Positions 1 through 12,600 of a stretch of DNA of 64,000 bases are shown here, piece after piece. This DNA is from Triops longicaudatus (lineage: Eukaryota > Arthropoda > Branchiopoda > Notostraca > Triopsidae): contig JAGQDJ010000119.1 in the NCBI GenBank assembly GCA_022885665.1, forward strand, positions 105,654 to 169,653. Direction: 5' to 3'. Every line of letters begins with the position of its first letter. Positions within the stretch are counted from its first letter, which is position 1. The notes below the pieces were generated by a model, which worked only from the letters and a program-made list of their open reading frames with translations, was not told the origin of the DNA and ran no database searches. Both the position numbers and the translations under genes were made by a program.

Positions 1-56
1 TTTTATGTTATTGATCCCTGCGAGCTTAAATAAAGTGGTGCTTGCCTTTGTAACAG

Positions 57-639
57 ATTGAAGAAAATACGCGTGTTTTGGAGCATTTGGGACACCGCTT
101 GGGCGGTAGTACTAGTAGTCTAGATAGCCTGGGTCAGCGAGGTTCCCCTGTTTCAAGCCATGGAGCCCCTGGCAGCCAAGAAATCAGCGAGCGAGCTCAT
201 GCACGAGATCGTAGCTCCGTGCCTGTTACTGGAGCACGTAAAGCTTTGTTACAATGGGCGCAGAACTCCATTACGAAGTAAATCCATTTTCGAGCCCTAA
301 TATTGTAAGCACTGTATTAAAAATAATATATCTCACACTCTTTCAAGGAAAACGGGCGTGGAAGTCCGTGATTTCGGGGCAAGTTGGCGTGATGGCATGG
401 CCTTCGTGGCTATCGTCAACTGTATTCAGCCCAATACTTTGAACGTGGATGCTTTACGGCAAGCGTCCAACCGAGAACGTCTGGAAGCGGCGTTTACGGC
501 AGCTGAAAACGAATTGGGAGTAACTCGGTTACTCGATCCCGAAGATGTTGATGTAGCGAAACCGGATGAAAAATCTATCATGACTTATGTAGCGCAGTTT
601 TTGCACCAGTACCCAGAACCAGGAACCGAGCGTAGCCGA
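57..639 (+). CDS. SYNE1: Exons 1-2: CH1-CH2 linker and second calponin-homology domain
   Basis: Exon 1 is 57-277 and exon 2 is 348-639 (intron phase 2; the split Lys codon joins ITK to KTGVEVRDF). Residues 1-60 are a Ser/Gly-rich linker of the kind that separates the CH domains of nesprins. CH2 starts near KALLQWAQ (about residue 62) and runs to YVAQFLHQYPE (about residue 165). It shows the expected core motifs: VRDFGASWRDGMAFVAIV in the middle helix, NRERLEAAFTAAENELG, and LLDPEDVDVAKPDEKS near the end. Tandem CH domains bind F-actin. The phase-0 donor at 640 (GTACGT) leads straight into the rod. Family assignment is firm. Confidence 0.92.
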
Positions 640-3600
640 GTACGTTTTTCTCTATTGTAGTTTATTTCTAGAATTTAGTGGAGCTAGCAATTATATAACA
701 GTTTTGCATTTGGCGTGCTCTGTATCTTGCTTGTTAATCGATTTTTCGTTTTGTAGCCTCAGGTATCCCAGACCGGAAGCTTTGAAGCAGAGATGAATAA
801 TTTCGTCGCATGGTTAAACTCGAAGCAGAGCCACGTCCTGCAATTGACCCAAAAGCGCACTGTGGAGTACATGGTATTTTTTTTTTTTTTTATAATTGCA
901 AAATTTTGCGAGTACTCACCCAAGGCCATTTTTGTTATGTTGCACAACGCAGGAAGTGAAAAAGCTGCAAATAGAATTTGACAGCAAGCTGTCGACTTTG
1001 GATAGAATTCGGCAATTCGTGCATTCACCCATGGGATCGAGTGTGAGCGACGAAAACTGGCAGGAGATCGAAACAGCCTGGCAAACGCTGGAACGCGAAA
1101 TTCGCCACCTAATCTACACGCAAGACGTCAATCTCCCGGGAGATTTAGGTCGTGTGGCGGAATGGATACAAAATGCCGAAAATCTTATTCAAAATGATGA
1201 CGTGCCTCCTATTTTCGATGATGAGGCAGCGAATCGTCTGCAAATGAGCATTGAGCAACACAAGGCCTTCTTTAGTGACTTGCCTGCGATTCAGGCCACG
1301 TTTGAAACCGCTCTCCAGTTGCCCGTCGCTCGTGAGGTTCCTCAGCAACACCTTGAAGACTTGAACCTTCGCTTGCGAGCCATTCCGGATTTGGCTCACA
1401 AAAGAGCTGCACGTCTCAAATTTTTGGAACACAAATGCTGCATTGTTGCCTTTCTGGCCCTTACGGAAACGAAGCTCAAGGGTTGGTCCGTCAAATACGG
1501 CTCGGAGGATAAAATCCTTCAAATGCTGGAACAGTACAGAGCTTTTGTCTCCCGTAACAAGGTGTTCCAGGAATTCGACAAAGCTTATAAGGAAATGCAG
1601 ATTGTAGCGGAAGAGTACAAGCACACGATCAAATTAGGTATTTTTTATTATAAAATTAGACAAGAATTTGAGTTCTGGAAATAATTGTTGCTTATATTTC
1701 TTTTTATATCTTGTAATAGATAATAAAGAGACGATGGACGTCGACCAGTTTATATACAGTACGGGCGATCGCTGGAAGCGTGTGTCAACCGAACTGCGAT
1801 GCGTTCAGGGCATGCTGGAAGAGGTCGTCAGTTTCTGGAGGAAATGGAACGGCACTTTGCCTGTTTTTGAGCAATGGTTGATGGAAGCGTGCACGAAATT
1901 GGATTTGCCTGAGGATGACCGCATCGAATACTTCCAAGACCTTGGTGCCTGGAAGGAGAAATACAATTTGCTAACTGACAGCTCCACTTTTTTGATCGCG
2001 ACTTGCGAACCTTCACTAGCAGAAGAAGTCCGACAGAAATATATGCATTGTACGCAGCTTTGGGAGCAGCTATTTAACGTAAGCCTTTTTTTTTTTTTTT
2101 TTTTTTAATTTAGCGCCATTTTCGAGATGTCCAGAAGAGCCAGTTTCAGTTTTTAAGTAGCTTTCTGTTATTTTTATATAAATAACTGGCTGACCACTAG
2201 TATTTATTTTCTATTTTGTCATTTTAATCTTATCGTATTTTTAATCGATTTTGCTATAATTTCTGCGTATTATTTCGATAATCTATGTACTAATTACGTT
2301 TATTTATTTCTACAGCGAGTGAGGCAGTATTTGGAAGGCGGAGATTTGCTGCGTCACCGAAGAGAATACAAAAATATTCTCGAAAGCTTGGTACAATTTG
2401 TAGCACGAGTGGATACTTTATTAGCCACGCCTCAGCAATGCGAGTTCCAAGCTATGAAACATTACATCGAAGAATTACAGGTAAGGTCAAAACGGGAGCA
2501 TTCTTTAACAAAATTAACTTGGGTTTTTCTTTCAGAGTCTCAATGGCAACGTCGATTACATGGAGCAAGAATTGAAAAATATGAGCCGACACTTCCAAGC
2601 TATGGTGCAGTGTGTTTCGCACGACGAAGTCGATCGTATGAACCAGACTTTGAAGCAACAGAAAGACAACCTAATTCGCGTCCGAGCCCAAATGGCTGCC
2701 AGAATTCAGCTATGGAACCAACTAGCTATCCAGCAAGAAGCTTTGGAGAGAGGCTTACTCGAAACTGAAGCTTGGGTGCAAGAAGCTGAGCAATTCTTAG
2801 CGGGAATAAGTTGCATCGGTGGCTTGGAAGACACGCAAGGGCAATTAGAGCGCCACCAAGCGTTTTTCGCTCGTTTGGTCTACTACCAGTCTTCGTTGCA
2901 GAGCAAAAGCCACATTTTCCAGAGTATAGCGCGCATCGTACCGAGTGATGTAACACTGGCAACCGAGCCGATGTTGGCCCGTTTGGCTGCACTAACTGGC
3001 GAGTTCAGCGATTTGTGCCAACGAGTGCAAGAATGGGAGAAGAAGTTGAGCAGCGGAATTCAGTACTGGCAGTACTACCAGGATAGCTTGAGAACTATGA
3101 CAGCTTGGCTCCAACGTGCTGAAGCCCTTTTAGCCGACCGGAATATTGACAACAGGCAAACAGCAGAGCTGCACAAGGTAAATTGTTGCAATCTGCCTAA
3201 AGAAATCATCTTAAATTATAATTGCTTTCTTACGTCGTAGGAATTTTTCTTGGCCATGGACGATAGCCTCTTAGCGAATCTTAGTCAATCTGCGCAGGAT
3301 TTGCAAAACTGGCTTCCCGAAGAACGCAGAACCATTATCCAGGAGTCTTTTGACCGAGCTCGCGGACGATGGGAGCGAGTAAAGCAGATTGCCCCATCTC
3401 ATTTGGTCAAGTTAGAGTTCCGATTGCAAGAAGAGAACTGGCTTGACTGCTACAAAGAACTGGAAAAGGAACTGGATGCTGAAATCTTATTGTTTGGCAA
3501 GCAAGTGAGCTGTCAGACGCTTTTGGAAAAACACCAAGTAAAGCCTTTAGATAAATCCCTTGAAAGAACTCCTGTGTAATCGACATGTGTTTCGTGTAAC

Positions 3601-6600
3601 GAACGTAGGAATGTTTTCCGAATGGCCCTATAGTTCGCGCGGCAGAGGAGAGTTTACGCGAAATGGCTCGTCTTTCAGAGCTTTACAGCCAACAAGTGCC
3701 TCACGATACTGGCCTCTCTCAATCTTTGGGTGTAATCGGTACACAGTGGGAAGTCTTGCTGAAGCGTGCCCAAGCCTTCGAGTCACAATTGTTGACTATT
3801 CCTCAACAATGGCATGAATATGAGCAAAAGTAAGCCAGTTTCTCCGCATTTTACTTTACGAAAGGTTTAAAGCTTTTATAATGCTTTCCTGCTTAAGAAT
3901 TTAGGATCAAGTAGCCGTAAAAGTCATTGCGTTGTTTCACATTATAAACCGTCGTCTGAAATTCACAGGTTTGCAGAGATGATTTCGTGGATGGGATCTG
4001 TTGATGCCAGTATAGCCAAGATCACCAATGGTGCCGATTCAGCCGAGAATTTCGATAAAATCAGAGACGATTTCCAAGTATGTTCATTTCATTATTATCA
4101 CTTATTTCTGTGAATAACGTGTAATTTTCTTTAAGGACGCAGCTATGCAATTATTGGTAGCATTTTTTTTAACCTTTAACGACAAGTTTGATATTAACAT
4201 ATCTTTTTCTTCCCAATATAGGATATATGCAAGGATGTAGACTCGCGACGTGAAGACATGAAATGGCTAGTACAAACCTTGGATGCTTTAATCACTCACC
4301 GGCCCGAGGACGAAATTGCTCGAGAGCAATCTCGTTTAGAAGCGCTAATCGCGCGTTACAAGTCTTTAGTGCCTTCCATTGAATTAACGATGGTCCGTGC
4401 TGATGTTTTAACGAAATGCTATACTTGTCGGGAAGAAACTAGGAGAGTATGTACCGTCTTGGAAGAAGTGTACAAAAGCAGCAGCCACGATTCGTATCCA
4501 GATAGTCTGGGCACTCTAGAAGCCTTAATCGAGCAGCAACAGTTGGTTTTCCAGCAATTGGAAGACCAGCGTACCAGTATTTTGGCACTAATTCAGCGCG
4601 GCAAGGACCTCCAACGCCATCAGTCCGCACCGGAATTTATGGCTGAAGAAGTCCAGGCTCTCGAAAATGCCTGGAATATGGCCCAGAAAGCAGCCAACGA
4701 AAAATTGAAACATTTAAAGAGTAAGTCGACTGCTAATTTCGTCTCACACGAAACTCACCCTCTTCTGCGCGACTCTAGATTCACAGAAATTGTGGACCGA
4801 CTACCAAGATCAGAAAGATGAAATTATGGCCTTATTGGAGCAAGCGGAAGCTGAGCTACAGAGAGTGTATTCTCGCGTTGATCCATTGGAAGTGGCAGCG
4901 GAATTGCGGGCCAGACATGAAGCTAGTGTAAAGCTACGAGAAGCTACCCAAGACATGTTGAAACGTCTGCGAGAACTTTTGGAAGGCTTGACTCAAGTGA
5001 CAGGTCCTGATCACAGCAAAGATTTGGTTGAAGAGGTGAGTTTTCGGGTTCCTTCATTTTTTTATTTCTATTAAACAAAATCCGTTTTTTTGTTTGATTT
5101 AAGTTTTTGTACAAGTGTCACGTTGAACGAGTATTTTGAAAATTCTTCCATAGGTCCGTTGCATTGAGCGGCGAATTGAAGCAATCCAGAATTTGCACCT
5201 AGAGAAGATCACATCACTAGAGCTCTTTAGTGACAAGCTGAAGACTCTGTTGGCTGAAGTTGATAGTGTGCGTTCTTGGCTTCAGCAAGCGCAAAAACTC
5301 CTTCAGCAACTCTTGACCATGAGCCTTTCTCCTGATGAACGTGTCCTCCGCACCAAGGAGCTTCAAGCACAGATCCTACAAAAAATGACTATTCTCGAGC
5401 GTTTGGAGAAAGAAGCTTTGCTTATGGTCAATCAAGAAGCCTCGCCTTCGTCTCAGGATGTAGTAGATACGACACCTGTAACAGCGTCGACGGCCAGTGT
5501 GTTGGGCTTTGATGTCGGAGCTCTTCGTTCAGCTATTGCCAGCATGCAAGAGACCGTCGAAGAGCAAAGCACGGCCGTTGAACAAGACTACCATCGCTGG
5601 AAAGTATACACTGGAGAGGTGGAAAAAGTCAAGCCTTGGATTGACGATGCAGAAGGCAAACTCATCTCGGGGTTACCCAAGCCCTCCACTCTGCAAGATG
5701 CGCAAAACCTTCTGCAAACTGCGCAGGTGAGAACTCAAGCAACTGTAACCACGCTTTTTGCTATTACTGATTACCTGTTCGCCGCTTTTACTATTTATTT
5801 ACTTCTTTGTAATTATTGCCCTCAAAACTTACAGGCTTTCGAGGCAGAATGTCAGCAACAATTGCTTCGTCTGCAAACAATGTCTACGCAGTGTCAAGAA
5901 ATGAAGAATCCTGGCCAAGCAAACGACGAGGTAGAAGCTCTTCATGCAAGATGGGCGGGTATCCACGATTCGGTTGCATCTCAACTGCAAAGAATGCAAT
6001 TCCTTCAAACTGCTTGGGAAGGTGTGATTAACAAAATGGATACCATCGTAAACTGGCTTGATGGCGTCGAAAAGGAACAAGAACAATTGAGCCGAATCTC
6101 AACAACTTTAAGTACCTTGGAAAAACAACTGGCAGACCTCAAGGTTTGAGAATGGATTTTTGCAAAACTTTTAACTATTGGAATCTCCCCTCTTTTATTT
6201 CTCTTTTTACTCATCCCTTTTACTTCTCAGTTATTCTTTTATTATCTCTATTTTTATACCTCATTTCTTCCTTTTTGGTGTCTCGTTTCGTTCTAACTTT
6301 TCAACGGAGTGAAACATAGAGAATTAAAATCGGTCATGTTTCAGGAAAAAACTTAAGGATTGTGTTGTCGAAATTGCCGAAAGATTTTTTTGTTCCCTGT
6401 CATGCAAACGCTAATTTGGTCTTGTCTCCAGGGCTTAACGAAGGCTGCATCGGGCAAGCAATCGGAGCTGGTTACTATCACTCAGGAATGCGACTTAGTT
6501 GCCGTGCAGTTATCACCTGAAGGTGCCACCCAGTTGCGCAGCCAAGTAACCGACCTCAAATCCCGCATCGCCAAACTGTCCGAAAACGCTCGTTCGCAAG

Positions 6601-9600
6601 TCAACGTAGTATCGGAAACAATAGTCGAACGCCAGGACTTACAAGCTCGCGAAGCCGATGTGCATCGTCAGTTGGACCGAAACGCGCTGATCGCGACCCA
6701 GTTAGATGAAGTCATGTTCGAACGCGTAGAAGCAGCCTTGGAAAGCGTCCACCAGCTTCTGCAGTCAATGGATGCGCAGAGCCCTGCTCGAACTGCTGTT
6801 GAAACAGAAATCACCGAACTGAAACAAGCCAGTTTGCCGGAGGAATTGAACACCCTCACCGAGAGGGAATCTTTGTTACGGCAAAAAACTGAAAATCTGC
6901 AACAGATCTTGCAGGCCAAGAAAACGTGTTTGGAACGTTGGCAAGATTTGGCCGCGTGGCATCAAACTACCACCGAGCAGCTCCGCCATGCGGTTCACCA
7001 ATTGCAAACCCTAAAACTCAACCCGCAGGAATTAGCTCACATCATGAACGAAGCTGAGGATGTCCAACTGCAGTGCGAAGCGCATCTTATGTCTAACAGC
7101 GACCTAGCACAGCTCAACCAAAACAGCAAAACTACCGTCAAAGCTGTGGGCTGCGACGGACCGTGCACCGTAGATTTCGTCATCCATAGCTTGGAGGACC
7201 AGCTGCAGAAGGTACGGTCCATGGTCAGTGAGCGTACTAACGAAATTCGCGCCCTAGACGACAAATGGGGCGAGTTCAGTCAAGTACGCGATGTTGTCAC
7301 GACCTGGTTAAACAACACTCGAGCTCAAGCGGATGCCCTAAGTGCTCAAGGCAACGACCTGAAGGCTTTGGAGCAATTAGAAAGTACTGTTGGTGCGATG
7401 CTCGAAGACGGCGCTGTGCAGCAAGCTAAACGTGAGAAATTGCACGCTTTGGGCAAGCAGTTAATCCAGGCCAATAATAACTGCGTCGGATCGGTTCAGA
7501 ATACCTTGGCCGTCGCAGATACCGACTGGGATAATTTGCAGCGTCAGCTATTCACATTGCACGCCAAATATGGCGCCTTGATTCGCTCGTGGAAAGAACG
7601 TGAAGAATCCCTACAGCCCTTGTACGTGTTGACAAGCGATTGCGAGGAACAGTTAGCAGTCTTGAAAACGACGATGCCCAACGAGCTCGAGGATGCTGTC
7701 CAGTTAGGCGAGAAATATCATAAAATTTTGGATTCTTTGCGCAAAGCACGCCCAGCGGTTGAAAACGTAGCCAGTCAAAGTAAACACTTGGTACAAGACT
7801 TGAAAACCGTCCCGAACTTTGACACTTCGGACATTGAGGAGCAAACCAAAGACTTGAAAGAATCATGGAAGTCTTTGGTGGACGCTACCACGGCAGCCAC
7901 GCAAGGTCTTGATACCCAGGTTGTCATTTGGAAACAGTTCGCGCAGCTCAAAGACACGTTGCTCAACTGGGCCAGTGATATGAAAGAAGGGATTGCCGAG
8001 GCAACTGCCCAAAACTTGGAACCCGACGTCATCAAGGCGAAGATCGACAAGTATAAGCACGAATTGCCGAGTTATGAGAGTATGCAAGCCAACGTGGAAG
8101 CCAAAGCGACCCAATTGTTGGGGTTGAACAATGGGCGGAACATTAACTCCTTGCAAGCTGCGACAGACCTTATAGACACCGAATTAGGTCAAGTCAGTCA
8201 ACTAGTCCAAGAGGTGGAACAGTCTTTAGACAAGCTTGGCCAAGAAGAACAACTAATTCGGGAAACGATCCGCGCGTCGGCGGACATTTTATCCAAAATA
8301 CGCGAGAACTTAACCAAATGCGAAGACTTTACGGGCTCAGATGACGCTTTAGTGGAGCGCTACCAGTACTGTGACAAGATCCAAGCCGATTTGGCAGCCT
8401 TGTCGCCACAGCTGGCTGAGATTCAACAACAAGTCCAGCAGCTGCAAAGCGCATTTTTGTCGAGCGAAGCGCCCACACTAGCCAAGGAAGCCGGCAACTT
8501 GCAGCGACGATGGGAAAATTTGCAATCCGAGTCGAAGTCCACGGCCACGCGGCTGCGTTCGCTGTTGGAAAAGCGTTACACCGAAAAGCTTGCCAACTGG
8601 CAACGCTTCATCGCGACTTCGCGCGAACGTCTCCGTTTCTACGAATTGGAAGCAGGTGCTGACCGTTTTAGCGCCGAGACCAAACTTTCCGGCTTGCAAG
8701 ACCTGGAAAGTATGCTCAACGACGGTAATGAAAAACTGCGAGACATAGAGAGCACAGCCAAAGCTTTGGAACAAGTCAAGCCCGAAGCAGGTCCAGACAT
8801 GAATACCCAGTTGCAGTCTGCGCGTCAGGAGCTCCAAGTGCTGTTAGAAGACTGCAATGACAACAAGGCGTCTTTGGGAAATATCGTAGACATCTTGCGC
8901 AAGCACGAACTGATTACCGAGAACTTCTCGTCATGGTTGCGTGAAACCGAAGGACGTATCCGTGCAGAGTCCGCCAAGTCATTCACTTTGGCTGAAGTGA
9001 CTCAGAAACTCGATGAACTCCAAGGCTTCCTTACCGATATTGAACAACACAACGGAGAATACCAAGAAATTGTTCAGGTCACGGAGCAAATTGTTGCCAT
9101 GATTCCTGAATCCTACGTTCCTAACTATGTGAGCCATTTAAACATGCGTTACAGCTCGGCCCAAAAATGGACAGCATCGCAGTTAGAGCAGCTGAAGAAA
9201 TTGCAGACCAGTCAGGCTGCTTACGTCACCGCGGTGGAACGTATGCGCACTTGGTTGAGAGACTCGGAGACACAGTTACAAGTACACGCTAAGGATGTGG
9301 CTGCACCTGGTTCCAAGCCTAACCTAGCCTACCAGTCAAAGCTTCAGGCTCTGAAAACTTTCATTGACCAGAAAGATACAGGCCAAATACTGCTCAACGA
9401 AGCCGTTGATGCGGGAGATTCTTTGATCTCAGCCCTAACTCCCGAAGAGAAGACCACCATCCGTAAGGAGCTGAAAACCTTACGAGATGACTGGGAGACA
9501 CACTTGGAACAAGTCAACGCCTTGTACAAGAAAGTCGACGGTATACTATTGCAATTATCTTCGTTTGACGACAGTTGTCGCCAAATTTGTAGCTGGATCG

Positions 9601-12600
9601 ATGAGACACGTGCCAAATTGGAACCTGCGGATGAATTTAAATCCAGTCTCCCGGATAAGAAAGTTGCGTTACAAACTTACCGTGTTGTTCACCAAGATAT
9701 TGTCTCCCACCAGAGTCTGGTCAACCGCTTGAAGGAACGACTCCAAGACATTTCTGATCCAGAAGCCGGCTCTCGGGTAGATAATATCGTCGCTAGTTAC
9801 CAGGAGTTGTTTGACAACAGCCAGCGCCGCGTAGTACGAGCTGAACAAGACGTTGCAGAGCACGAGGCTTATTCGCATACCGTGGAGAAATTCCGCGAAT
9901 GGTTGTCTTCCTTAGAATCCGACCTCGTTCTCATTACCGAGGACGTTACGGACAAAGAAGCCGCGCAAGCCAAACTGGTGACCATCGACACCGCGTTGCA
10001 GCAGAAAGAACAAGGGCAAACTTTGCTCAGTGAATGCCAGAATTGCTTGGATGTTATGCTAAAGTCTACTGATAGCCAAGGACGCTCGGTTTATCAAGAA
10101 GAACTCGAACTCCAGAAACAGAGCTTGCAGCAATTTGTGAGCACTTGTGAGGGCGCTAAAGAGAAATTGCAGTCGTTGTGCTCCCGCTGGGCCGCTTTTG
10201 AAGATACGGTACAAGAACTCGGAAACTGGCTGCGTCAGAAAGAGTCCTGCGTGCAAGATCAGGCGCTGAAGGGTACATTGGCCGCCAAAGAGGCGCATTT
10301 GGAGCGCCTGGTCGCTTGCGACGCAGAAATTGCGCAAAAATCCCAAGCTTTTACTACCGCGCTAGAGCAAAGTCAAAGCTGGGAGGGGGAATCGCCTTTA
10401 CAAGCTCAGATCCCACAACTCGTGGCGAGATACCATGCGCTGAAAACGTCTGCGAAGGACATGATCAGCCGCTATCGCCAGTACGTGAAAGAACATCAGG
10501 AATTCAACGCGGGCTATAAGGAATTCATGGAAAAAATGGCTACTCTAGATCAAGAACTTGCTGCGAGTAATGAAGTTGTGGGTGATTACAAAGTCTTGCT
10601 GGTAAAACATTTTCTTTTCGTGTTTACAAGAATAGTTTATTATTTTTTTATTTTCAGTAATACATTTTTAATGTATAATTGAACGTTAGCAAAGATCTTG
10701 TTTAACAATACTGATGCTGCTATTGTTTTGTAATATATTTCAAGTCTTGACTTTTTTTAACAAGTTAGTGACAACGAATTTAGGAACCAAAGTTAAAAAT
10801 TATGTTTATAGGAACGACGCAGTAATTTGGAAAGCCTTGGAAAGTCCCGTAACGCTGTCAGTCAGCAAGTGGATGCATTGGCTGACTTGGGCGAGAAGTT
10901 GTACGTCCACACGGCTCCGGATGGCAGGGAAGGCATTCGGCAGCAATTGCGCACTTTGCGCGACACGTGGGACAGCTTTAGCGACAACCTAACGGCTGCT
11001 GTACAGAAACTCGACAGCTGCTTGCAGCAATTCGCCGAATTTACGGGCAGCCAGGAGCAGCTCACGCGTTGGCTGCGCGACATCGAGCAAGCGATGCAGC
11101 AACACGCAGACTTGAAGTCTAGTTTGCAAGAAAAGCGAGCGCAGTTGCAGAACCACAAACTGGTTCACCAAGAAATTTTGACCCACCAGCCCTTAGTGGA
11201 GTCGGTCTGTGACCGGGCGCAGCAGCTGGTGGATCAAACGCAAGACAAGTCGTTGAATTCATATATTTCTTCCATCAAACAGCTCTTCCATAACATCACA
11301 GACAAATCTAAGGTAAATGGTCCATACGACACATAGAGTCTGAGAACATATTTGTCTTTACTATAGAAATTGGCTGAGCAGCTTGAGACATGCATTAAAG
11401 ACCACACACAGCTGAACCAGCTCACTAAAGAAATTCAAGATTGGTTTGCTAGTCAGCGCGATCAGTTAGAGACAGTGAGCACCGTCAAGGGCGAGAAGAG
11501 TGACTTGAACCGTAGCTTATGTGTTATTAAAGTAAGTGTCAACTACGGTTTCGGATTATTACTATAGAGAATCTATGTATAGGAGCTCAAGGGCAGGAAA
11601 GACAAGGGTGACGGTCTTTTGCAGCAATTGCAACAGCTATGCGACCATGTCTGCTTGTCAACTTCACAGAACGGTTGCGAAGTCCTGAAGAAAACAATTT
11701 CAGATCTAGAAGCGGGTTGGAAGCGCTATAATGAGAGCTTAGGTAAGTTTGCACTGTTAAACGAGTTAAAGGAGTTACAATGTATTCGCTGTTTTCTAAT
11801 GTAGACGAGACCGAGAAGAATGTTAACAATGTACTGGAACAGTGGAGTTCGTTTGAACGCAATCTGGATCAGCTGAACCATTGGTTCCGAGAGCAGGAAA
11901 CAGTTCTGCGTGAGCAGCTACTCCAGACAACTCTGGACGAGAAGGAAGCGCAGTTAAAGGCGTTTGTCGAGCGTCGAGAGATTGTTACCGGCTACGAAAG
12001 TACCGTAGAGTCCTTCATCGACTTGGCCAATGCGCTTTTGCTACTCAGCGGTGTGGAACGCATCAAACCATTGATTTCTCAAGCTAGCAATAAGTACCAG
12101 TTGCTGCATGTCCAGAGCAAAGAAACTATCTCCAAGTGGCAAGGAATCGTATCGGATCACCGAGCTTACGAAGACAAGTTCATGGATACCTTAGGCTGGC
12201 TCTTTGGCTTGGAAGCAGTCCTAGAGCGCCTCGTCAAATCGGATGACACTCAAGATATCACTGAACAAAGCAATCGCATTGCTCATCTTATGGCTGAGCG
12301 GGAGCAAGCTACGCACAAACTCGGCTCTTTAACTTCCCTCGGTGAAAGGCTGTTCCCCGACACGACTGCTAATGGTCGGGAAAAGATTCGGCACGACTTA
12401 AAGACCCTGCGCGCCAGGTAAATCAAAGAGTATTTTTTTTTACGAAACTAGAAAAAACCTTCTGTTAGAAAAAATATTTAATCAATGTGTTTTAATTTCT
12501 AGGTGGGATGATCTCGAGAAACGTCTGTCGGAGCAGCAGAAATGGCACGAACAGCAACAGCAGTTGAAAACTTCCTACCAGGAAGGCGTTTCGCTTATGT

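Noticed and set aside
57..639. Assignment to plakin (MACF/dystonin) or dystrophin instead of nesprin
   Set aside because: The CH2 signature is of nesprin type, the CH1-CH2 linker is long and Ser-rich, and the rod begins directly without a plakin domain.
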